From positions 1 through 54,403 of the forward strand of contig NZ_BCRO01000089.1 in the NCBI RefSeq assembly GCF_001552635.1: a stretch of DNA of 54,403 bases, read 5' to 3'. The position numbers and the translations under genes are program-made. The stretch comes from Actinomadura hibisca NBRC 15177 (GTDB lineage: Bacteria > Actinomycetota > Actinomycetes > Streptosporangiales > Streptosporangiaceae). The notes under the pieces were generated by a model. It saw only the letters and a program-made list of their open reading frames with translations. It ran no database searches and was not told the origin of the DNA. Shown piece by piece: positions 1 through 8,384 of this stretch (the stretch's first letter is position 1; the number at the start of each line of letters is the position of its first letter).

Positions 1-108
1 CCGAAGGGCTTCGCCCTGCTGTGCTGGATTCAAGAGGCAAGGGGCTCTGCCCCCTGCACCCCCGTCCCCGGTGGCCGGGGTTGGTGGGATGGTGCGGGGC
101 GCGGGGTT

Positions 109-320
109 GCGGTTGGCGGTCACGCGCGGGGCGCGGGGCCGGGGTAGTTGCGCGGAGCGCGGGCTTGGCGCGGAGCGTGCCCTTAGCGCGGAGCGTGGCT
201 TTAACGCGAAGCGCAGAGCTTTAACGCGAAGCGCAGAGCCTTGGCGCGAAGCGCAGAGCCTTAACGCAGAGCGCAGAGCTTTAGCGCAGAGCGTGGGGCC
301 TGGGCGCGGGACCAAGGCCA
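109..320 (+). repeat. Degenerate 18-20 bp tandem repeat tract, non-coding (left copy)
   Basis: From 147 to 300 the sequence is built of consecutive units on the pattern TTARCGCGRAGCGYRGRGC. Three 18 bp units (147-164, 165-182, 183-200) are followed by five 20 bp units (201-220, 221-240, 241-260, 261-280, 281-300). A GC-rich lead-in containing ggtcacgcgcggggcgcggg (119-138) precedes them, and 38-62 has a GGGGCTCTGCCCC-type palindromic element. The same 20 bp lead-in and the same unit family recur in inverted orientation at 54161-54383. Nothing here looks translated: the 20 bp units break any frame and there is no ribosome binding site. The role is unknown; intergenic repeats of this style are common in actinomycete genomes. 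Confidence 0.75.
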
Positions 321-402
321 AGACCAGGACCGGGACCGGGTAGCTGTTAGACCATGAAGTCGGGCCCATCAGCACCCGGCACCCAGCACACAGCAGCCCC
401 GC

Positions 403-1209
403 CTACGCCCGTGCCTTGAACGCTCTCAGTGACAGTGGCGCGAACACCAGTGTGATCCCCACGCCCCACGCCAGCGAGATCCACGCGTGTTCCAGTACCG
501 GGCCGCCTACCAGCAGGCCCCGCATCGCCTCCACCAGGTGCGTCACCGGGCTGTTGTCCATCACCCACGCCACCGGGCCCGGGATGCCCTGCGTCGACTT
601 GATGAACGCCGTGCTCAGGAAGCTCAGCGGGAAGATGACCACGAAGCCGAAGATCTGCACCTTCTCGGGTTCGTTCACCTTCATCGCGATGTAGACCGAC
701 GTCCACGAGAACAGGACCGCGAACGTCAGCAGCAGGAGGAACGCCGCGATCAGGGCCAGCGGGCTCGTCTCCACCCGGAAGCCGATCAGGTAGCCCACCA
801 CCAGCAGGATCGTCATCGACCACGCCTGCTTGGCGGTGTCGGCGATGATCCGGCCGAGCAGGGGCGCGCTGCGGGCGATCGGCAGGCTCCGGAAGCGGTC
901 GAAGACGCCCTTGGTGATGTCGGTGTTCAGGCCGAAGCCCGTGCTCATGCCCGCGAACAGGGCGTTCTGCGCGATGATGCCCGGGATCACGATCGGCAGG
1001 TAGCGCTCCACGCTGCCCTCCATCGCGGGGCCGAACACGTACGCGAACAGCAGCACGAACATGATGGGCTGGATCGACAGGTCCAGCAGTTCCATCGGGT
1101 TGTGCTTGATCTGCACCAGGTTCCGCCACGACAGGGTGCCGATGTGGCGGGCCGCGGTGGCGGGGGAGACGCGTTTGGTCAGGGGCGGGGTCAGGGCCGT
1201 GGTCGTCAT
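403..1209 (-). CDS. ABC-2 type transporter permease, DrrB family
   Basis: 268 residues, the membrane half of a DrrAB-type exporter of the kind that expels drugs, lipids or lipophilic metabolites. A short cytosolic N-terminus (about 40 residues) leads into about six hydrophobic segments, with the stretch PMELLDLSIQPIMFVLLFAY and the loop GFGLNTDITKGVFDRFRSLP typical of ABC-2 permeases of the daunorubicin-resistance family. The ATG overlaps the stop of the ATPase gene upstream (ATGA at 1206-1209), so the two subunits are translationally coupled. The open frame extends far upstream through the ATPase gene, but that extension is only a GC-rich shadow. The substrate cannot be inferred: no biosynthetic genes adjoin it. 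Confidence 0.9.
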   Translation of the reverse strand: MTTTALTPPLTKRVSPATAARHIGTLSWRNLVQIKHNPMELLDLSIQPIMFVLLFAYVFGPAMEGSVERYLPIVIPGIIAQNALFAGMSTGFGLNTDITKGVFDRFRSLPIARSAPLLGRIIADTAKQAWSMTILLVVGYLIGFRVETSPLALIAAFLLLLTFAVLFSWTSVYIAMKVNEPEKVQIFGFVVIFPLSFLSTAFIKSTQGIPGPVAWVMDNSPVTHLVEAMRGLLVGGPVLEHAWISLAWGVGITLVFAPLSLRAFKARA

Positions 1210-2195
1210 GCCGAGGCTCCTTCCTTGGCTTCGTCGGCGAGTTCGCCGGCTTCGGCGTCGAGGTCTTCGGTGTGGTGGCCGGTCAGCGCGAAGAAGACCT
1301 CGTCCAGGCTCGACTTGCGCAGCGACAGGGCGCCGACCGTGACGCCCGCCTCGTCCAGGCGGCGGACGGCGGCCGGCATCAGGGCCGGGTCGGCGATCGG
1401 CACCGACACCAGGCCCTCGCGGACCTCGGGGGTCGCCCCGGCGAGGTCGCCCACGATGCGCGCCACCGACGCCGTGTCGGCGGCGTCCACCGGGGTCACC
1501 TCCAGCACCTGGTCGCCGACCTGGGCCTTCAGCTGGTCGGAGGTGCCCTGCGCGATCACCTGGCCGCGGTCGATGACGACGATGTCGTCGGCGAGCTGGT
1601 CGGCCTCCTCCAGGTACTGGGTGGTGAGCATGACGGTGACGCCGTCGCCGGTCAGGCCGCGCACGATGTCCCACAGGCCGTTGCGGCTGCGCGGGTCCAG
1701 GCCGGTGGTCGGCTCGTCCAGGAACAGGATCTGCGGGCGGCCGACCAGGCTGGCGGCGAGGTCGAGGCGGCGGCGCATGCCGCCGGAGTAGGTCTTGGCG
1801 GCGCGCTCGGCGGCCTCGGCGAGGTCGAAGCGGTCGAGCAGGGCGGCCGCGCGGCTGCGCGACTCGCGGCGCGACAGGCCCAGCAGGCGGCCGATGAGGA
1901 TGAGGTTCTCGGTGCCGGTGAGCATCTCGTCGACGCCGGCGTACTGGCCGGTCAGGCCGATGAGCTGGCGCACCTGGTGGGCCTGCTTCACGACGTCGTG
2001 GCCGTTGATGGTGGCGTGGCCCTCGGTCGGCTCGATGAGCGTGGCGAGGATCCGGGTCGCGGTCGTCTTGCCCGCGCCGTTGGGGCCGAGGACGCCGAGG
2101 ACCGTGCCCGGACGTGCGGTGAGCGAGACGCCGGCCAATGCCCGTGTGTCGCCGAACCGCTTCACCAGGCCCTCGGCCTGGATGGCGTAAGTCAT
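1206..2195 (-). CDS. ABC transporter ATP-binding protein, DrrA family
   Basis: 329 residues, the ATPase half of the DrrAB-type exporter. Walker A GPNGAGKTT lies at 37-45, the Q-loop at Q84, the signature YSGGMRRR near 136-143 and Walker B LFLDEP at about 157-162, followed by the DrrA-typical TTGLDPRSR and a switch-loop region with TTQYLEEAD. The last 100 residues form the regulatory C-terminal domain (DUF4162-like) ending in KSSLDEVFFALTG, a hallmark of DrrA proteins. The start is ATG at 2195, seven bases after a GGGAG ribosome site; an upstream in-frame start would add 47 unconserved residues. The gene is divergent from the PH-domain pair at 2480. Confidence 0.93.
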   Translation of the reverse strand: MTYAIQAEGLVKRFGDTRALAGVSLTARPGTVLGVLGPNGAGKTTATRILATLIEPTEGHATINGHDVVKQAHQVRQLIGLTGQYAGVDEMLTGTENLILIGRLLGLSRRESRSRAAALLDRFDLAEAAERAAKTYSGGMRRRLDLAASLVGRPQILFLDEPTTGLDPRSRNGLWDIVRGLTGDGVTVMLTTQYLEEADQLADDIVVIDRGQVIAQGTSDQLKAQVGDQVLEVTPVDAADTASVARIVGDLAGATPEVREGLVSVPIADPALMPAAVRRLDEAGVTVGALSLRKSSLDEVFFALTGHHTEDLDAEAGELADEAKEGASA

Positions 2196-2479
2196 GTGAT
2201 CTCCCTGAGACTCCGGTATCGGACACTCCACCGGATTGACGCGACGGCATGTCAACGTAGGCAGTGCCCGGCGGAGAACGCATCCTGTTTTTGAAGGGTG
2301 CTGGCAATGTGCTGAAGACCGTTCCCAATCTCGCACGCGGGTCTGACAAAATGCGTCGCCCGTTATCTGTGCAGGTCAGCGCGGCGGTGAATTTTCTTCG
2401 CATTTTTGCCGGGCGGCGGATGCGGGGCTTGCCGGAGGCGGTCCGCCGCCCGCGCCGCCTGGGGATCTAGACTCCTGGT
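2196..2479. other. Divergent promoter region between ABC exporter and PH-domain genes
   Basis: 284 bases without a gene. The stretch 2280-2410 is clearly richer in A and T than its surroundings (for example around gaattttcttcgcattttt), as expected of promoter DNA. An inverted repeat TTGAC-N10-GTCAA lies at 2236-2255, about 40 bases before the drrA-like start, and may be an operator. No regulator gene adjoins it. Confidence 0.4.
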
Positions 2480-3040
2480 GTGACGTCGGTGCGGCGCACC
2501 CAGGAGACCGACGGCGGGACGCCGCGCCCGCCGCGCTTGCGGCCGCCCGCACACCGGGTCTCGCCGCGCGCCGTCGCGCACTGGATCATCGAGTACGGGC
2601 TGGTCTGGGGGCTGGGCTTCGGGCTCGCCTGGGGCGTGGCGGCCTGGGTCGAGGGCGCGGACTGGTCGGCGGTTCCCGGGTGGCTGTCCGAGCGGGTCTG
2701 GTGGTTGCCGATCCTGGTGGGCGCCGAGGGGCTGCTGATGGTCACCGTCGCCCCGGTGTGGCGCTACCGCGTGCACCGGTGGGAGGTCAGCGCCGACGTC
2801 GTCTACACCCGTACCGGCTGGTTCAGCCGCGAGTGGCTGCTGGTCCCGGTCGGCCGCATCCAGACCGTCGACACCCGGCAGGGCCTCATCGAACGCATGC
2901 TGGGGCTGGCCAGCATCGAGATCAACACCGCCTCGCACGCCGGCTCCTCCAGGGTCGAGGGGCTGCCCGTCGACGTCGCCACCCGGCTGGCCGAGCGGCT
3001 CGCGCACCGGGCCCACGACCTGCGGGACGACGCGACGTGA
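2480..3040 (+). CDS. PH domain-containing membrane protein (YdbS-like, bPH2)
   Basis: 186 residues with a GTG start. Two hydrophobic segments (about 38-58 and 72-92) precede a bacterial PH domain (bPH2, DUF304). The telltale features are YRVHRWEVSADVVYTRTGWF followed by LVPVGRIQTVDTRQGLIERM and LGLASIEINTAS. This matches the YdbS family, in which a short protein pairs with a longer YdbT-like protein having several bPH2 repeats. In Bacillus these proteins are linked to tolerance of membrane-active antimicrobials; a similar membrane role here is inference. It overlaps the next gene by a GTGA junction. Confidence 0.88.
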   Translation: MTSVRRTQETDGGTPRPPRLRPPAHRVSPRAVAHWIIEYGLVWGLGFGLAWGVAAWVEGADWSAVPGWLSERVWWLPILVGAEGLLMVTVAPVWRYRVHRWEVSADVVYTRTGWFSREWLLVPVGRIQTVDTRQGLIERMLGLASIEINTASHAGSSRVEGLPVDVATRLAERLAHRAHDLRDDAT

Positions 3041-4479
3041 CCGACGGGGCGGCGCGGGCCCGGCGGCTGCACCCGCTCACCTTCGTGGTCGGCGCCACCC
3101 GCGAGCTGATCGCCCTGCTGGCCGCCGGCGCGACCGGCCTGGTGGTGGGCGGGCTGTCCACCGCCTTCTATTTCACGCTGGTCGGGCTGGCGTTCGGATT
3201 CCTGTTCCACGTGACGACGTGGGCGACCTTCACCTACACGTTGTACCCGGACCGGATCGAACTGCGGCGCTCACTTATCGGACGTTCGGTAAAGACAATT
3301 CCGCTGGACCGTATTCGGGGCGTGGATATCAACGCGACTTTCCCGCACCGCCTGCTGGGCCTCGCGATCGTCCACATCGACGCCGGGGCCGACGGCGGCG
3401 AGGGGGAGCTGAACGCCGTCTCCCGGCAGGAGGCCGAGCGGCTCCGGAAGGTGCTGCTGACCCGGTCGGCCGCCGCGCCCCCCGCCGGGACGCCGCCGCC
3501 CCGCCGCACGCTCGCCCGGATGCGGCCGCGCTGGTACCTGTACGCGCCGCTGAGCGGCGCCTACCTGCTGACACCGTTCGCCCTGGCAGGCAGCGCCCTC
3601 GGCACCCTCTACAACCTCAGCGACGACCTGGGGCTGGTCACCCGCGAGCGCCTGGCCGATGTCGGCCACGAGGTCGTGGGGCTGCCGACGCTCGGGGTGA
3701 TCGTGCTGGTCGTCCTGTTCGTGCTCGCCATGCCGGTCATGTCGGTGATCGTGTTCGCCGTCGTCAACTGGGACTTCACCGTGCTGGCCCGGGACGGCTC
3801 GGTCGTCGCCGAGCGCGGGCGGCTCTCCCGGCGCAGCGTCTCGCTGGAGCGCCGCCGCATCCGCGGCGTCGAGCTGGCCGACAACCCCTTCGAGCGCGTG
3901 GCCGGCGTCGTGCGCCTCACCGCGCTGGTCACCGGCCTCGGCGACGCCGCCCACCGGGGACGGCTCCTGCCCGCCGCGCCGCGCGGGTTCGCCGACTCGC
4001 TCGCCGTCTCCGTCCTGGGCCCGCTGCCCAGCGCGCTCATCCCGCATCCCAAGGCGGCGCGGGGACGTCGGGTGCTGCGCGCCGTCGGCCCGCCGCTGGG
4101 CGTCGCCCTGATCGCGCTGCTGGCCGGGCAGCCCTGGGTCGTCTACGGGTGCCTGGTGCTGGCGGTGCTCGCCGTGCCGCTGGGCCTGGACCGCTACCGG
4201 CAGCTCGGGCACGCCACCGACGCCGAGCGGCTGACCGTGCGGTCGGGGTCGTTGCGCCGCCACCAGGTCGTCGTCGAGCACGGCGCGGTCATCGGCTGGC
4301 GGGTCCGGCGGACGCTCTTCCAGCGGCGGCTGGGCCTGGCCACGCTCATCGTCGCGGTCGGCGCGGGGGAGGGCGCCTATCCCGCCATCGACATGGCCGA
4401 GCGGGACGCGGTGGCGCTGGCGGCGCGGATCACGCCCGAGTGGGTGCTGCCCTTCGTCGAGGGCCGCGAGGAGGGCTGA
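3037..4479 (+). CDS. PH domain-containing membrane protein (YdbT-like, multiple bPH2 repeats)
   Basis: 480 residues, starting at the GTG that overlaps the stop of the YdbS-like gene. It alternates paired hydrophobic segments with bPH2-like domains: TLYPDRIELRRSLIGRSVKT with IPLDRIRGVDINATFPHRLL; then a second set with RLSRRSVSLERRRIRGVELA; then a third with SLRRHQVVVEHGAVIGWRVR and QRRLGLATLIVAVGAGEGAY. The signature of basic residue, LGLA and beta strand occurs in each. Length and repeat number fit YdbT. The open frame runs back to 2680, but the upstream part overlaps the preceding gene and lacks a ribosome site. It probably forms a membrane complex with its partner. Confidence 0.87.
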   Translation: MTDGAARARRLHPLTFVVGATRELIALLAAGATGLVVGGLSTAFYFTLVGLAFGFLFHVTTWATFTYTLYPDRIELRRSLIGRSVKTIPLDRIRGVDINATFPHRLLGLAIVHIDAGADGGEGELNAVSRQEAERLRKVLLTRSAAAPPAGTPPPRRTLARMRPRWYLYAPLSGAYLLTPFALAGSALGTLYNLSDDLGLVTRERLADVGHEVVGLPTLGVIVLVVLFVLAMPVMSVIVFAVVNWDFTVLARDGSVVAERGRLSRRSVSLERRRIRGVELADNPFERVAGVVRLTALVTGLGDAAHRGRLLPAAPRGFADSLAVSVLGPLPSALIPHPKAARGRRVLRAVGPPLGVALIALLAGQPWVVYGCLVLAVLAVPLGLDRYRQLGHATDAERLTVRSGSLRRHQVVVEHGAVIGWRVRRTLFQRRLGLATLIVAVGAGEGAYPAIDMAERDAVALAARITPEWVLPFVEGREEG

Positions 4480-4509
4480 CCCGCCGCCCTGCTCGCGCGG
4501 GCGGCGGGT
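4479..4509. terminator. Bidirectional hairpin terminator
   Basis: A perfect 11 bp stem (acccgccgccc / gggcggcgggt) with a 9-base loop sits between the converging YdbT-like and sepH genes. It has no T tract, as is usual in actinomycetes. Confidence 0.65.
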
Positions 4510-4518
4510 CCGGGCCGG

Positions 4519-6357
4519 CTAGTCCGGGCGGCGGGCGCCGAACATGATCTCGTCCCAGGACGGCACCGAGGCGCGCTTGCCCTTGGCCTTGCGGCGGCCC
4601 CGGGCGGCACGCTGCGCCGCAGCGGCGGCGGCGGGCGTGCTGTCGGCCGCGGCGGCGGCCGCCGGCTTCTCCTGCTGCGCGGACTGCGCGGCCGGCATCG
4701 ACGGGCGGGCCGTGCTCTTCTTCTTGGCCGGGGGACGCGTGTTCTCCCGGTGCGGCGGGCGCTGCGGCGGCGGGCCCGGCTTGGGCGCCTCCTTCGCGGC
4801 GGGACGCTCGGGCTGCTGCTGAGGCTGCTCGGGCTCGTCCGGCTGGTCGGGCTCCTCTGGACGCTCCGCGTCCTCGGGCTGCTCGGCCTCGGCCGTCTCG
4901 GTGGCCTCGTCCTCCGCCTTCTCCGCGGCGGGCTCCTCCGGCTCCTCGACCGCTTCGGGCTGCTCCGGCTCGGCTTCGGCCTCGACGGGCTCGGGCTCGG
5001 CGGCCGCGGCCGTCTCCTGCTCCTCGGGCGCGGCGGGGCGCTCCTGCTCGTGCGCGGCTTCCGGCTCGGCGGGCTCCTCGGCCTCGACGGCGGCGGGCTC
5101 CGGCTCCGGGCGCGGAGCGTCGGCCTTCGCGGCGGGCTCGGGCTTGGGCTCGGGGGCCTTGACCGGCTCCTCCGCCTCTTCCTCGTGCCGCTCGGGCGCG
5201 TACTCGGCCAGGCGCGGCGGCTCGACCGGACGCGGCTGCTCCGCCGGACGCGAGGGCTCCGGGGAAGGCGAGGGCTCCGACGAACGCGGGGACTCGACCG
5301 GGCGCGGCTGCTCGACCGGACGCGACGGCTCCGACGGACGCGAGGGCTCCACCGGGCGCGACGGCTCAGCCGGGCGCGAAGACTCCGGCGAGCGCCGGGA
5401 CTCCATCGAGCGTGGCTGCTCGGCCGGGCGCGAAGACTCCACCGAGCGCGGGGACTCCACCGCGCGCGGCGGCTCGGCCGCGCGCGGTGCTTCCACGGAA
5501 CGCGGCGCCTCGACCGGGCGCGGCGGCTCCGCCGGCGGCAGCGCCGACGCCGGGGCCGGCGGCGGCACCTCGCGGCCGCTGAACGCCGGGCGCGGGTCCA
5601 CCATCCGCCCGCGCTCCACGATGTAGCCGTTCTGCAGCTCGTCCGGATGCTCGCTCTCGCTCGGGATGCCGCGCGCGGGCGCCAGGTCGCGGGGCGGCGG
5701 GGACGGCTCGCTCGGCACGACCTTCATCGCGGGGCGGCGCGGCACCAGCGGCGTGACGGTGTCCGACAGCGCCTCCTCGTCCCACTCCACCGCGGTCAGC
5801 CGCGCGGCGACCTCGTCCAGCGGGGACACCATGCGGCGGCGCGGGTCGAAGACCCACTCGGCGGCGTGCGGGCGGCCGCCCTCGAAGAACGACAGCCGGA
5901 CCCGCCAGGTGCTGTTCTCGCACTTCCAGGAGTCCCACTCGACCTCTTCCAGGTCGATGCCGCCGCGGCCCAGGCGCTCCTCGACGGTCTCGCCGAGCGG
6001 CGGGCCGGGCGCGTTCTCGCCGGGGCGGCGGACCGCCACGCGCTGCGCCTGCTGGGCCATGTACTCGCGCTCCTGCAGGACCGGTCCCTCGAACCAGCGG
6101 ACGCGCTCGACCGGGATGCCCGCCGACTCGGCGATCTCCTCCGCCGTCTCGCCGGACCGGATGCGAGCCTGGATCTCCTTGGGGCGCAAGGGACTCTCCA
6201 CTTCGATCTCGAACTGGCCGAGGCGGGAGAAGTGCCCACGGACCGCGGCGCGCAGCCGGTCGTCGACGGGCAGCGTGAACCGGGTGCCTCGGCCCGCGGT
6301 GGCCAGGACGAGGTACGTACCGTCCTCGCTGACCGCGACGAGGCGCAGCTCCTGCAT
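4519..6357 (-). CDS. sepH: SepH, septum-site regulator of FtsZ (DUF3071)
   Basis: 612 residues. The N-terminal 200 residues form the DUF3071 domain beginning MQELRLVAVSEDGTYLVL, with a helix-turn-helix-like part (KEIQARIRSGETAEEIAESA). A long disordered middle (about 270-560) is dominated by Pro, Glu and Arg, with repeating SRPVE/PRSVE units and then an acidic EPE/EAE tract. The extreme C-terminus ends SVPSWDEIMFGARRPD, the short conserved SepH tail. In Streptomyces and mycobacteria SepH binds FtsZ and stimulates its assembly at division sites. The start is ATG 6357, preceded by AGGAAGGA; in-frame upstream starts lie in a non-conserved region. The synteny with hemH, the IMPase gene and the two-component pair also fits. 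Confidence 0.95.
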   Translation of the reverse strand: MQELRLVAVSEDGTYLVLATAGRGTRFTLPVDDRLRAAVRGHFSRLGQFEIEVESPLRPKEIQARIRSGETAEEIAESAGIPVERVRWFEGPVLQEREYMAQQAQRVAVRRPGENAPGPPLGETVEERLGRGGIDLEEVEWDSWKCENSTWRVRLSFFEGGRPHAAEWVFDPRRRMVSPLDEVAARLTAVEWDEEALSDTVTPLVPRRPAMKVVPSEPSPPPRDLAPARGIPSESEHPDELQNGYIVERGRMVDPRPAFSGREVPPPAPASALPPAEPPRPVEAPRSVEAPRAAEPPRAVESPRSVESSRPAEQPRSMESRRSPESSRPAEPSRPVEPSRPSEPSRPVEQPRPVESPRSSEPSPSPEPSRPAEQPRPVEPPRLAEYAPERHEEEAEEPVKAPEPKPEPAAKADAPRPEPEPAAVEAEEPAEPEAAHEQERPAAPEEQETAAAAEPEPVEAEAEPEQPEAVEEPEEPAAEKAEDEATETAEAEQPEDAERPEEPDQPDEPEQPQQQPERPAAKEAPKPGPPPQRPPHRENTRPPAKKKSTARPSMPAAQSAQQEKPAAAAAADSTPAAAAAAQRAARGRRKAKGKRASVPSWDEIMFGARRPD

Positions 6358-6790
6358 GCGTGTCCTTCCTGCCCTGTCCTGACGGCACGGAGGGCGCCGG
6401 GCCTCCGCCCGGTCACGAGCCCGCTCGCGCCGTCCGGTCGCCCGGTTCCCACCGAGGGCGCATGCGTGCCCTTCCCCCGGGTTCCCGAGTCTCTCTTTCG
6501 GACACACCTGCTGCCAGCACCGTACCCGGCATGTCCGAACATCGCCGCTCTCGAAGCCCTCTCCACGTGCTGGAAGAGGGCACCTGACCAAGCTTGCCCG
6601 TGCCGAGGTCCGGCGGGAGGCGCCCTACCCGATTCTTGTGCATCCTTTTCCACACTGTGCCTGACGGGCCCCCGCCGCTCCAGTGTTTTCGGGTTGTCAT
6701 CCTCACGCCGGGGTACTGGAACACCTTCGCCGCCCCGTTAGTTCCGGTTGTGGGGGTAATTATGGTCGAACCGAATAGGGGGATTCGTCG
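6358..6790. other. 433-base divergent intergenic region
   Basis: No gene seen. It holds the promoters of sepH (leftward) and of the membrane protein at 6791 (rightward). The right end is relatively AT-rich (6740-6790). Confidence 0.5.
6717..6742 (+). promoter_or_regulatory. Possible ECF-type promoter (GGAAC-N18-GTT)
   Basis: GGAAC at 6717-6721 and GTT at 6740-6742 are 18 bases apart, the spacing of SigR/ECF-type actinobacterial promoters, about 50 bases before the membrane-protein start. Two short boxes can arise by chance, so this is weak evidence. Confidence 0.25.
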
Positions 6791-7795
6791 ATGCAGCGCA
6801 AGCTGCCCGATCTGAGCACGACCCAACTGATCGCCAGCGGCCTGGCCACGCTCGCCGCCGCCGTGGGCGCGTCCTTCCTGGGGGTGTACGGGACGATCCT
6901 CGGGGCCGCGTTCATGAGCGTGGTGTCCACGGCGGGGGCCGCGGTCGCCAAGCACTACCTGGACCAGGGCAAGGAGCAGATCAAGGAGCGCACGCATCTC
7001 CAGGCGGCGCTGCACGGGCGCGAGACGGCGCACGCCGCCGCCGGGCGCGCCACCAGCGCCGACCCGACCCGGACCGTCGCCTGGCCCGCCGAGGCGGCCG
7101 CCGGAGGCGATCCCAACGCCACCCGCATGGACCCCGGCGCCACCCGCCTGGACCTGCCGGTCGGCGGCGACCCGAACGCCACCCGGCTGGACGGCGGCGG
7201 GCCCGCCGAGGCCGTGGCCGGGGAGGTGGCGTCCGGGGCCGACGACGGGGCCGTCCGGCGCGCGGCGTGGCAGGCGGCGCTGGCCGCGACCCTGGTGTGG
7301 GCGCGGCAGCGCTGGAAGGTGCTGGCGGTGTCGTCGCTGGTGATCTTCGGGGTGGTGATGGGCGGCATCACCGTCGCCGAGAAGATCACCAACAAGCCGG
7401 CCTCGGGCTGGGTCGGCGTCACCCAGGGCACCGGCACCACCTGGAACAACCTCGGCCGCTCGCAGGGCGACACGACCGACCGGGACCCGGCGCCGTCGAA
7501 GAGCCCCGACGGCACGCCCTCCGAGGACGGCGACGCCCCGGCCCCCGGCCGCTCGTCCGAGCCGACCGGCGAGCCCTCGCGGCAGCCGACCGGCACGCCC
7601 TCGACCCCTTCCACCGGGGAGCCGAGCACGCGGCCCAGCGACCGGCCGACCACGCCGCCCACGAGCGCGCCGGTCACTCCGCCCAAGACGCCCGACGGCG
7701 GGCAGCCCCGCCCCGACGACGGGCAGGACGACCAGGAGGGCGGTGCGGGCGCGGGCGCGGACACGCAGAGCCGCCAGAACGTCCGGCCGTCCTGA
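6791..7795 (+). CDS. Membrane protein with DPxATRxD repeats and a Pro/Thr-rich extracytoplasmic tail
   Basis: 334 residues; family not recognised. A hydrophobic N-terminal stretch (about 12-55, LIASGLATLAAAVGASFLG and a following segment) is followed by a soluble loop holding three octapeptides DPNATRMD, DPGATRLD and DPNATRLD (about 105-140). A second membrane segment (about 180-200, VLAVSSLVIFGVVMGGITVA) leads to a tail of more than 100 residues rich in Pro, Thr, Ser and Gly, which looks cell-wall spanning and disordered. ATG 6791 follows a GGGGG ribosome site. It is divergent from sepH and followed by a strong terminator. The threonines of the repeats could be kinase targets; that is speculation. 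Confidence 0.8.
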   Translation: MQRKLPDLSTTQLIASGLATLAAAVGASFLGVYGTILGAAFMSVVSTAGAAVAKHYLDQGKEQIKERTHLQAALHGRETAHAAAGRATSADPTRTVAWPAEAAAGGDPNATRMDPGATRLDLPVGGDPNATRLDGGGPAEAVAGEVASGADDGAVRRAAWQAALAATLVWARQRWKVLAVSSLVIFGVVMGGITVAEKITNKPASGWVGVTQGTGTTWNNLGRSQGDTTDRDPAPSKSPDGTPSEDGDAPAPGRSSEPTGEPSRQPTGTPSTPSTGEPSTRPSDRPTTPPTSAPVTPPKTPDGGQPRPDDGQDDQEGGAGAGADTQSRQNVRPS

Positions 7796-7809
7796 CGATC
7801 CCCGTGTGA

Positions 7810-7840
7810 CGAGGCCCCCGCCGATCCGGCGGGGGCCTCG
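7810..7840 (+). terminator. Strong hairpin terminator
   Basis: A perfect 13 bp stem (cgaggcccccgcc / ggcgggggcctcg) with a 5-base loop lies 15 bases after the stop of the DPxATRxD protein gene. Confidence 0.85.
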
Positions 7841-7900
7841 TCGCGTCTGGACGCCGGGCCGTCCCTGGCGGAAAGGTGGCGCTGTCGGGATCGGGCGGAT

Positions 7901-8326
7901 ATGGCAGAGGACGGTATGGCGAGGATCGATGTGGCGAAGCGCACGTGGACGGGCGTGGCGCTGGGGGCGATCCTGCTCGGTCTCCTGGGCCCCGCCGGGT
8001 TGTGGCTGATGGGAACGCTCCAGCAGCACGCCGACGACGCGACCCAGCGGATGTGCGCGCGGAACCCCGAGGCCGCCGAGTGGACCAAGGGCTACCCCTA
8101 CGCCGTGGTCATCGTGGTGCTGGCCGTGCTGGTGGCGGCGGTCGTCGTCGCGGTGGTGTGCCTGGCGTTGCCGCAGGTCCCGGCATGGGCCAAGGTCGTG
8201 CTCGGGCTGCTGTTGTGCGTGAACGTGCTGGCGGGGTTCTTCGGCGGGGTGGAGGCCATCGACTACCACGACTATCCCGGCGCCGACATCTCGACGACGA
8301 ACGGCAGCCCCTGCGGCGCGGGATGA
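7901..8326 (+). CDS. Small three-TM membrane protein, unknown function
   Basis: 141 residues, not recognised. Three hydrophobic segments are visible: about 17-38 (GVALGAILLGLLGPAGLWLM), 68-95 (YAVVIVVLAVLVAAVVVAVV) and 100-118 (VVLGLLLCVNVLAGFFGGVE). A short loop between the first two contains MCARNPEAAEWTKGYPY. The C-terminus (YHDYPGADISTTNGSPCGAG) is polar. Two starts are possible: ATG 7901, or ATG 7916, which has the better AGAGGA site four bases upstream and would give 136 residues. It converges on the oxidase gene across a terminator. Confidence 0.65.
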   Translation: MAEDGMARIDVAKRTWTGVALGAILLGLLGPAGLWLMGTLQQHADDATQRMCARNPEAAEWTKGYPYAVVIVVLAVLVAAVVVAVVCLALPQVPAWAKVVLGLLLCVNVLAGFFGGVEAIDYHDYPGADISTTNGSPCGAG

Positions 8327-8330
8327 ACGG

Positions 8331-8367
8331 CGAACGCCGCCGCCCCTCGCGGGAACGGCGGCGTTCG
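8331..8367. terminator. Bidirectional hairpin terminator
   Basis: A perfect 12 bp stem (cgaacgccgccg / cggcggcgttcg) with a 13-base loop lies between the converging membrane-protein and oxidase genes. Confidence 0.8.
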
Positions 8368-8384
8368 GCGGTGCCGGTGTCGGC

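Noticed and set aside
21..343. Short open frames through the left repeat tract, with ARSVPLARS-like translations also seen in the right copy
   Set aside because: No ribosome site, no family, and the 20-base units shift the frame; the likeness of the peptides follows from the DNA repeat.
403..2403. A 666-residue fusion protein reading from upstream into the DrrB-like permease
   Set aside because: The first 400 residues are an Arg/Pro-rich shadow of the ATPase gene in another frame; the permease starts at the coupled ATG at 1209.
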